Source of the DNA: a bacterium | GTDB taxonomy: Bacteria; Oederibacteriota; CAKKQC01 | Assembly (NCBI GenBank): GCA_919901855.1 | Contig: CAKKQC010000069.1 | Span: forward strand, 1-14,391 | DNA: 14,391 nt | Direction: 5' to 3' | Shown here: positions 1-4,735 of the stretch, one piece after another | How positions within the stretch are numbered: position 1 is the stretch's first letter | Layout of the letters: every line of letters begins with the position of its first letter | The notes under the pieces: generated by a model | Databases searched by the model: none | Told to the model about the DNA's origin: nothing | What the model saw: the letters and a program-made list of their open reading frames with translations, nothing else | Position numbers and translations under genes: made by a program

Positions 1-50
1 CGAGTCTATTCGACCTCAGATCGCCAGGACTTGACTGGCTCGTTCATATC

Positions 51-79
51 AGGAGTTACTCGGGGACCTCGTAACTCCT
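51..79. other. Perfect 9-bp hairpin
   Basis: Bases 51-59 (AGGAGTTAC) and 71-79 (GTAACTCCT) are exact reverse complements around an 11-base loop. The hairpin sits just left of the repeat core that begins near 85. There is no T-run on either side, so it is not a canonical intrinsic terminator. It may be an end structure of the repeat, comparable to the hairpins at both ends of the copy at 12577-12909. What lies to the left of the window is unknown. Confidence 0.5.
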
Positions 80-84
80 TCGGA

Positions 85-295
85 GGTCTCGTCACCGTTC
101 GCTCGCCGTTGCGGCTGATACCCAAGCGACCTGGATCCCCACCAACTGCTGGTGAGCGACTGCCTGCGTAGGAACGCGAGCAGTCGCAGCCAGACCTGGT
201 GGCACCTAACCAGCGACGCCGCGTGCTGTGCTCGCCCACTTGCGGACGCAAGTGCGCTGACTTCGACCTCCTCCTCCCGCACCCGGCAGACTAAC
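85..295. repeat. Dispersed structured repeat, copy A (core only)
   Basis: This stretch aligns with 12660-12870, with roughly four in five bases the same by eye from about 87 to 232, and again around 260-278 (a pyrimidine-rich block also found at 1573-1591). It contains two adjacent hairpins conserved with the distant copy: CACCA/TGGTG at 140-154 and GCGACTGC/GCAGTCGC at 156-187. A further perfect stem, CACTTGC/GCAAGTG, lies at 237-254. The strong inverted ends seen in the copy at 12577-12909 are not recognisable here, so this is probably a decayed or end-less copy. No convincing gene lies in 1-385; the open frames in it are side effects of the G+C content. Confidence 0.75.
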
Positions 296-385
296 GCCTC
301 ATCAGCCTCACCCCAACCCCCGTGATGCCGTGGAACCGGCTTCGGCCCCCGCCTCCCGCGGCCGGAACCGACCAGGGGCGGGGAG

Positions 386-937
386 TTAGGACCAGGAGGA
401 GAGGAAGCGGGAGAGGATGGTGGAGTCGGCGAGAAGGTCGGAAAGGGAGCGGACGGAGGCTTCGAGCGCCGGGCGGTCGATCGTGGCACGGTGGCGTCCG
501 ATGAGGAAGCGCACGTCTTCCTCGTCGCGCGGCCGGCCGGAGATCACCTTGTGGAGGATGAGATCGGCCACGCCGCAGACCTTGACCGGGTAGCCCGCGA
601 CATCCATCGTGGCCGCCCGCTTGATGGCCTCCTCCTCGAAGGGGAGCTGGCCGAACACGATGTCGACCGGCAGGCCGTTCGCGGTCGTGGCGGGCAGGAC
701 CCGGGTTTCCCCGGCGAATCCGACCGGATCGGGGGTGCGAGCCTTGAGGTGCCGGAGGAGCCGCGGGACCCAGGCATCCGGCGTGCTGTCCCCAATCCAG
801 ACCGTCACATCCGCATCCATCGTGGTCCGCGTGCTGCCCCAGAGGATGGCGGCCGCCCCCCCAATGAGCATGTACGGGAGTCGTTCCTGGTCGAGCGCTT
901 CGGCGACCGCGCGGAGGCCTTCCTCCAGCCTCGTCAC
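386..937 (-). CDS. Nucleotidyltransferase, MNT/AbiEii-like
   Basis: A protein of 183 residues with the hallmarks of the DNA polymerase beta-like nucleotidyltransferase superfamily. It has a Gly-Gly turn at 26-27 (LIGGAAAILWG), the metal-binding Asp pair in TTMDADVTV at 41-43, and a third acidic position in PVDIVFG near residue 92. A late motif (SGRPRDEEDV, 133-142) resembles the AbiEii/DUF6036-type toxins. Such proteins transfer nucleotides to RNA or protein and usually act in toxin-antitoxin or abortive-infection modules; the substrate cannot be read here. I chose the GTG at 937 because the upstream gene stops at 940-942, leaving two bases between them. A much longer open frame runs upstream to 1369, but it overlaps that gene and is not family-like. 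The two genes look co-transcribed. The family assignment is firm; the toxin role is inferred from context. Confidence 0.85.
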   Translation of the reverse strand: MTRLEEGLRAVAEALDQERLPYMLIGGAAAILWGSTRTTMDADVTVWIGDSTPDAWVPRLLRHLKARTPDPVGFAGETRVLPATTANGLPVDIVFGQLPFEEEAIKRAATMDVAGYPVKVCGVADLILHKVISGRPRDEEDVRFLIGRHRATIDRPALEASVRSLSDLLADSTILSRFLSSWS

Positions 938-939
938 GG

Positions 940-1173
940 TCAGCGGGGGAGGAGGGCGAGGCGTTCGTGCATGAGGCGGACGCCCGCGTAGTCCTCGGGG
1001 ACCGGGGCGGGAGGCGGACCGAAGCGGCGTTCGTGCCATTCGAGCATCTCGCCGGCCCACTGGAGCGCTTCCTGGGGACTGACGCGGTTCGCCGGGTCGT
1101 CGTCGCGGTGCCAGCGTTCGAACGCCTTCCATTGGGCGAGCCGGGTCTGCCATGCCTCCGCGACGTTCATCAT
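940..1173 (-). CDS. Small protein upstream of the nucleotidyltransferase, possible antitoxin
   Basis: This encodes 77 residues, rich in Trp, Glu and Arg, predicted by eye to be mostly helical (LAQWKAFERWHRDDD, then ALQWAGEMLEWHERRF), with a Pro-rich turn near 52-60. I do not recognise the family. It ends two bases before the nucleotidyltransferase start, so the pair is almost certainly translated from one message. An acidic small protein in front of a nucleotidyltransferase is the usual antitoxin-first layout, but that function is inference. Two ATG codons are adjacent, at 1173 and 1170. A -10-like TACAAT ends at 1178, so the second ATG is at the spacing expected for a leaderless start. There is no Shine-Dalgarno sequence. 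Confidence 0.65.
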   Translation of the reverse strand: MMNVAEAWQTRLAQWKAFERWHRDDDPANRVSPQEALQWAGEMLEWHERRFGPPPAPVPEDYAGVRLMHERLALLPR

Positions 1174-1177
1174 CACT

Positions 1178-1183
1178 ATTGTA
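1178..1183 (-). promoter_or_regulatory. -10-like element TACAAT, probable leaderless promoter
   Basis: On the minus strand TACAAT (five of six bases match TATAAT) is followed by AGTG and then two ATG codons. The gap to the second ATG is 7 bases, the usual distance from a -10 element to the transcription start. No clear -35 element is visible. It would drive the small protein and nucleotidyltransferase pair. Confidence 0.45.
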
Positions 1184-1237
1184 CCGGCTGGGGCGCGGAG
1201 GGGGGCGGGGATGGGCGTGGCCGATCTGCCTCCGCGG

Positions 1238-1628
1238 GACGGGTCCTGCCAGTGGCCGAGTGGAGGTCTCTTCGGCACGCTCGGTAGAGGCGGCGCGGGT
1301 CCTGTCGGAGGGACGGGTCGGGTGGGCACTGGATCGAGGTTTCCGCGGACCGCTCGGCGGTCTGGCCAAAGCTCGCCTCGCTGCCGTCGGCCTCGCGGTG
1401 GCGCGCGTCCTCCATCGCTCGTGCGTCCCGCAGTCAGTCGCGTACGGCCGCCGATGGGCAGTCTCCGCCAGCCAGTTGGCCCATGTCGGCCGTCCGCGAC
1501 CGGGCCGCGCGGCGATGTCGGATCGGCCTCCGAGCTCCGCGTCAACCTCGATCCACTGCCCAACGCTGCACGCCTTCGACCTCCTCCTCCCGTCCTCCGG
1601 CTAGCCGAGGAGCCACTGTCACCCGTCC
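1238..1628. repeat. Inverted-end repeat, copy B (composite)
   Basis: Bases 1238-1308 are identical over 71 bases to 12591-12661. The right end (GCCACTGTCACCCGTCC, 1612-1628) is the imperfect reverse complement of the left end (from GACGGGT at 1238), so the unit has inverted ends like the copy at 12577-12909. The pyrimidine block at 1573-1591 also matches the copies at 260 and 12823. The middle differs from those copies and contains a further inverted-ended unit. It lies between the divergent small-protein gene and hicB and abuts the valS fragment at 1630. No protein-coding gene is supported in 1174-1742. Confidence 0.75.
1311..1562. repeat. Inner inverted-end unit nested in copy B
   Basis: Bases 1323-1341 and 1544-1562 form an inverted repeat of 19 bases with one mismatch (core GGATCGAGGTT / AACCTCGATCC). 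The left arm is preceded by GACGGGTC, the same start as the outer unit, so it looks like a diverged family member inserted into, or duplicated within, the outer one. The interior shows no gene. Confidence 0.55.
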
Positions 1629-1629
1629 T

Positions 1630-1690
1630 TCAGAGTTGGGAGAGGCGTTCGGAGAGGCGGGCGAGGCGGGCTTCGAAGTCGGCGATGGCG
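1630..1690 (-). pseudogene. valS 3'-end fragment, copy 1 (61 bp)
   Basis: This matches the true valS end at 4736-4796 base for base with only two differences (at the Leu codon before SQL's end and in the Glu codon of the FEARL block) and no gaps. It includes the TGA stop at 1632-1630. It has the same orientation as valS and encodes only the last 19 or so residues plus the stop, without a start. Similarity ends abruptly at 1690, ten bases before the hicB -10 element. On the other side it abuts the repeat ending at 1628. It is a non-coding remnant and one of three direct copies. Confidence 0.9.
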
Positions 1691-1699
1691 AGTGAGGCG

Positions 1700-1708
1700 T
1701 GATAACAT
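1700..1708 (+). promoter_or_regulatory. Extended -10 element of hicBA
   Basis: TGATAACAT fits an extended -10 (TG, one base, then TAACAT). It starts nine bases after the valS fragment ends and lies 34 bases before the hicB GTG start. No good -35 is visible, which is acceptable for an extended -10 promoter. Autoregulation by HicB is usual in the family but not shown here. Confidence 0.4.
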
Positions 1709-1742
1709 CGAATGAGATGGGGATGGAGATCGGAGGCCGGAC

Positions 1743-2084
1743 GTGAGCAGGCAAGCCGCAACGATGCATGCGAAGGCGGGAAGGGCGGCTCCCGCCAACC
1801 TGCCTGTCGAGATCTTCCAGGAGGGCAAGGTGTACGTCGCCCACTGTCCCGCCCTGCGGCTGGCTTCCCATGGTCCTACCCGGGAAGCGGCACAAGCAGC
1901 GCTGAAGGTGACCGTCGGGATCTTCTTCGAGGAGATCGAGCGGAAGGGCACCCTCGAGGCTGTCCTTGTGGAATGCGGCTGGCGCGTGGATCGGGCATCG
2001 GGCAAGGAGCCACCACGGCTCGTGCCTCCCCGGATCACGACCAGCCACTTGGCCGTTCCCGCCTCGATCCATCTCCCGGCCTGA
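1743..2084 (+). CDS. hicB: HicB-like antitoxin
   Basis: This is a 113-residue protein with the HicB partial RNase H-like fold pattern: a beta-strand start (VEIFQEGKVYVAHCPAL, 22-38), then the conserved HGPTREAAQAAL block (43-54) and an FFEEIERKGTL helix (61-71). The family neutralises the HicA mRNA interferase. It has no obvious C-terminal ribbon-helix-helix or HTH domain; the tail ends in VPASIHLPA, as in short HicB forms. The GTG start at 1743 is set by GGAGG at 1732-1736, six bases upstream; an ATG at 1764 is a possible alternative. The residues before about 20 are not family-like. A broken hicA follows after nine bases, so the antitoxin may now be an orphan or serve another toxin. Confidence 0.85.
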   Translation: MSRQAATMHAKAGRAAPANLPVEIFQEGKVYVAHCPALRLASHGPTREAAQAALKVTVGIFFEEIERKGTLEAVLVECGWRVDRASGKEPPRLVPPRITTSHLAVPASIHLPA

Positions 2085-2093
2085 GCAGGCCGG

Positions 2094-2210
2094 GTGGGCA
2101 GGCTCACCCCACTCGATCCGCAATCGTTCCGGCGCTTCCTGCGTGCCCACGGATGGGAGTTCTCCAGAATCGCGGGAGACCACGAAGTCTGGAACGCGGC
2201 GGGGAGCTAG
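2094..2210 (+). pseudogene. hicA: Truncated HicA toxin
   Basis: From the GTG at 2094 a frame of 38 codons reads VGRLTPLDPQSFRRFLRAHG and then WEFSRIAGDHEVWNAAGS before TAG. This is the first half of a HicA double-stranded RNA-binding-like domain: the helix before HGWEF, then the GDHEVW segment holding the catalytic His (residue 30, usually in a GSH motif). HicA proteins are normally about 60-80 residues, so the last strand and helix are missing. The frame is lost exactly where the second valS fragment begins. The stop TAG at 2208-2210 lies inside a CTAG shared with the valS-fragment stop on the other strand. The gene is nine bases behind hicB, in the antitoxin-first order known for some hic loci. 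It is most likely inactive. Confidence 0.75.
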
Positions 2211-2418
2211 AGCTGGGAGAGGCGTTCGGAGAGGCGGGCGAGGCGGGCTTCGAAGTCGGCAATCGCGGCACGGGATTCGGCCACGAGGGCGGGGGAGCCT
2301 TGGCGACGAAGTCGGCGTTGGCGAGAGTGGCTTTGCGCTTCCCGAGCAGGCCAGTAGGTGCGTCACGTTCCTTCTCGAGACGGGCCTTCTCGGCCGCGGG
2401 GTCGGCGGGCTTCGGGAG
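2207..2418 (-). pseudogene. valS 3'-end fragment, copy 2 (212 bp, frameshifted)
   Basis: This aligns end to end with the true valS end at 4736-4948, with about nine in ten bases the same by eye. It covers the C-terminal coiled-coil arm and the stop, which is TAG here rather than TGA. One base is missing from the G-run at 2291-2297 compared with 4820-4827, so the reading frame is broken, and there is no start. Similarity stops at 2418, sixteen bases from the AbiEii stop codon. At the other end it cuts into hicA. It is therefore a dead duplicate in the same orientation as valS, placed exactly between two toxin-antitoxin modules. Confidence 0.92.
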
Positions 2419-2434
2419 CGAGAGGTGAGGGCGC

Positions 2435-3808
2435 CTAGCGAGTCTCCACTACGTGGCCGCTGCGGCCGTAGCAGGGGTCGCCGGTCTGGTCCCTGTGCGG
2501 CTTCATGGCCGTATCCCCGGTCTTCCGCGTGAAATGGCGACCGCACGAGGAGCACTCGACAATGTAAACGGTGCCCGATGACCCGGTGTACCTGCGAGAG
2601 CCCGTCACGCGCCGGTGCGTGAGCGGCGCCGTCAGCGGTCCCGTCGCGGAGAACTCGACCGGGGCAACAGGTTCGAACGGTCGCGTCGTCACCTTCACAC
2701 TCTGGATCATGCCCACCGAGTAGCTGCGTAGAGCGCGGGGGGCGACCTTCATGGCATAGAAGAGGAGGTTCCCTGCCCGGTTCCTGCGCAGCGAGTACGG
2801 TTCCACCAAGCGTGTGCTGCCGTTGTACCCGAGTTCCACGCAGAGGTGGTTCGCGGCCGCGAAACGGATCTGCTCCAGCGGGATCCGGGCCCGCCAGACG
2901 GTGATCGAGGGCGGCGGCGACCATCCCACGTCGACGTTGGCGTCCGGCGAACCGGCGGATGGCCCTGCCGGTCTCGGGGCTTCGCCGAAGAGCCAACGGA
3001 ACAGCCCGCCCAGGTCCCGCCAGAACGGTTCAAAGGGAGGCAGGACGGGAAGCTGGTGCGCGAGCATGTTCGCCCACTCGGACTCCAATTCGGCGCGAAA
3101 GGGGGAGGCCTCCAGGATGCGAAGGGTGGGAACAGGCACACCCTTGGCATTGCACTTCAGGACGAGCGTTTCGCGCAGGGCTGCGGGATCCACTCCCAGA
3201 TCGGGACGCCGATAGAGATTCACGATGTCGTAGAGGTCACGGGGCCGGCTGCGTTCGCCCATCGCCCTGATCTTCTCGGCGAAGAGTTCGAGAAAGCTGT
3301 AGCAGAGAACGGAGAACGCGGGGGAGGGATTGTCCGGATATGGATGGAAGACCGGCCGCGTTTCCGGTGGGCGCGCGACGGCCTCATCGGCCGTGAGGTC
3401 GATCTTGATGCGGGCCACTTCGGGCGCCTGACGGGCTCCCCGGTAGTACACGCGGCCCTCGACGGATCGGCCGTGCTTTCGCCGTTCGAATACGGGCGGA
3501 CGAGCCTCGAAGTCAATGCCGGATTCCTCGGTGATCCGGGCGAGCATCGGTGAAAAGAGGTCGCTGAGCGCATCGGGTGCGAGCGGACCGTCGTCCCGTA
3601 TGGTGAAGTCAAGGTCTTCGGAGAACCGGTACGTCTCGAGATAGCACTTCTTGAGGCAAGTACCACCCTTGAATACCCACTTTTCGCTGAGTGGGGGCGT
3701 GGAGCCGATGCCGCGGAGAAGCCAGCCGAGCGCATGGTCCTTCTCGATGATGTCTTCCCGCAAGCCCCATTCCCGAACCCGCTCCTCGATGTCCGACCGG
3801 CTGATCAC
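2435..3808 (-). CDS. abiEii: AbiEii nucleotidyltransferase toxin with WYL-like and zinc-ribbon-like tail
   Basis: This protein has 457 residues from the GTG at 3808, which overlaps the AbiEi stop as GTGA. The AbiEii nucleotidyltransferase domain fills about 1-275: WVFKGGTCLKK (44-54), the metal-binding pair in RFSEDLDF (61-68), the third acidic residue in IKIDLTADE (135-142), and the late basic motif EKIRAMGERSRPRDLYDI (178-195). After a Pro/Gly linker (278-300) comes a WYL-like segment (about 318-378: ELGYNGSTRLVEPYSLRRN, IQSVKVTTRPFEP). A Cys-rich end follows (C419, C422, H438, C446), resembling a zinc ribbon. AbiEii toxins transfer nucleotides to tRNA or other targets and give phage resistance by abortive infection. 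All catalytic motifs are present, so it should be active. A longer in-frame extension to 4339 overlaps abiEi and is rejected. Confidence 0.93.
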   Translation of the reverse strand: MISRSDIEERVREWGLREDIIEKDHALGWLLRGIGSTPPLSEKWVFKGGTCLKKCYLETYRFSEDLDFTIRDDGPLAPDALSDLFSPMLARITEESGIDFEARPPVFERRKHGRSVEGRVYYRGARQAPEVARIKIDLTADEAVARPPETRPVFHPYPDNPSPAFSVLCYSFLELFAEKIRAMGERSRPRDLYDIVNLYRRPDLGVDPAALRETLVLKCNAKGVPVPTLRILEASPFRAELESEWANMLAHQLPVLPPFEPFWRDLGGLFRWLFGEAPRPAGPSAGSPDANVDVGWSPPPSITVWRARIPLEQIRFAAANHLCVELGYNGSTRLVEPYSLRRNRAGNLLFYAMKVAPRALRSYSVGMIQSVKVTTRPFEPVAPVEFSATGPLTAPLTHRRVTGSRRYTGSSGTVYIVECSSCGRHFTRKTGDTAMKPHRDQTGDPCYGRSGHVVETR

Positions 3809-4659
3809 GAGGGCTCGCCCTGGTCGGAGAAGACGACGTTGACCCTGAGGTTCCATCGTCTGACGATTCGGCCCCTGCCCTTGATCGTCGTATCCAGGAG
3901 GGAATATCCGGCACTCAGGCGCTGCCGGCACGCCTGAATCAGCTCGGGCGCGTTGATCGCCAGCCGCTCCACCAGATATCCGAGACGCTTGTAGGCCGTC
4001 CGATTGTCCAGCCGTTGGCAGTAGTCCAGCAGCAACGCGTAGTCCTTGTGCTGGCTCCTGCAGTACGCCAGCAGCACGTCGCTCGTGTGCCTGACTCCGC
4101 CCGCGAGTGCGGGATCGGCGACGATATCCGCGATCGTCCGGCTGGGATCGGACACGCGCACCCGGACCCGCCCCCGCCAGACCCAGCGGGTGCCGAAGAG
4201 CAGACGTTCGGGCCGGGTGGTCAACACGAAGCCGGTTCCCTGGATCACGGGGTGCCGGCTCCGGATATGGCGTGCGGTCATGACCACGATGTCCCGGAAT
4301 ACCTGTTCCGTGAGACCCCAGTGTTCGCACGCGCTCCATCCGCCGATGTAGCAGGGAGCAAAAAGATGGTGTGCCAGGACCCAGGGATCCACGTGCCAGT
4401 CGGCTGGCCGGTCGGCATCGAGGGGTGTCGGGGCATAGAGTCCGTGACTGACTCGGGTGAGCCAGCCCCGCGAGGCGAGGCCGGCGAGGAGCCGCCTGGT
4501 CTCCGCATGGCCCAGGCCCAGTATCCGGGCTCCGTCGGTTACGGTCAGCAGGCCCGGGGTCTTGGAGAGCTGCACCAGCTTCCTCCGAGTGGCCCCGGAG
4601 ATGCCCTCGCCCGAGGGGGAATGGGCGGTATATTGGGAGCGTTCTTTATCGATTCTCAT
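3805..4659 (-). CDS. abiEi: AbiEi antitoxin and repressor
   Basis: A protein of 284 residues. The N-terminal winged helix-turn-helix lies at about 25-78 (LLTVTDGARILGLG, then the TRRLLAGLASRGWLTRVSHG wing ending in LYAP). The AbiEi core follows, with YIGGWSACEHWGLTEQ (104-119) and the signature DPSRTIADIVADPALAGGVR (171-190). In studied AbiE systems this protein binds inverted repeats before its own gene, represses the operon, and counters AbiEii without tight complex formation (type IV). It starts 76 bases after the valS stop, with ATG at 4659 and no strong Shine-Dalgarno. It is translationally coupled to abiEii by a four-base overlap. The pair lies between the genuine valS end and the second valS fragment. 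Confidence 0.94.
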   Translation of the reverse strand: MRIDKERSQYTAHSPSGEGISGATRRKLVQLSKTPGLLTVTDGARILGLGHAETRRLLAGLASRGWLTRVSHGLYAPTPLDADRPADWHVDPWVLAHHLFAPCYIGGWSACEHWGLTEQVFRDIVVMTARHIRSRHPVIQGTGFVLTTRPERLLFGTRWVWRGRVRVRVSDPSRTIADIVADPALAGGVRHTSDVLLAYCRSQHKDYALLLDYCQRLDNRTAYKRLGYLVERLAINAPELIQACRQRLSAGYSLLDTTIKGRGRIVRRWNLRVNVVFSDQGEPS

Positions 4660-4677
4660 GGAACTATTCGCACTCGC

Positions 4678-4705
4678 AGTATATCACCTCGGCCAAAGCG
4701 TGAAA
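4678..4705 (-). promoter_or_regulatory. Possible abiE promoter
   Basis: On the minus strand TATACT (4683-4678, five of six to consensus) is preceded by a 16-base spacer and TTTCAC (4705-4700), a weak -35. It lies in the 76-base gap between the valS stop and the abiEi start and would give a leader of about ten bases. AbiEi operators are expected here, but I see no clear inverted repeat. Confidence 0.4.
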
Positions 4706-4735
4706 TCCTCAGGTGGAGCGGTGGGGTGGGTGGGC

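Noticed and set aside
938-1369. N-terminal extension of the nucleotidyltransferase up to 1369
   Set aside because: The extra residues are Arg/Pro-rich low complexity and overlap the small upstream gene in another frame. The two-base spacing to the GTG at 937 is a better start.
85-1628. An integron cassette array with attC sites
   Set aside because: Small toxin-antitoxin genes separated by structured repeats suggest it, but I see no paired GTTRRRY/RYYYAAC core sites, no integrase, the genes are on both strands, and two of the separators are valS fragments rather than attC-like sites.
1630-2418. The valS-like stretches as short independent coding genes
   Set aside because: Neither has a start codon with a ribosome site. 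One is only 61 bases and the other carries a frameshift relative to valS.
3809-4339. N-terminal extension of AbiEii up to 4339
   Set aside because: It overlaps abiEi, and the GTGA overlap at 3808-3805 with the family-typical beginning fixes the start.
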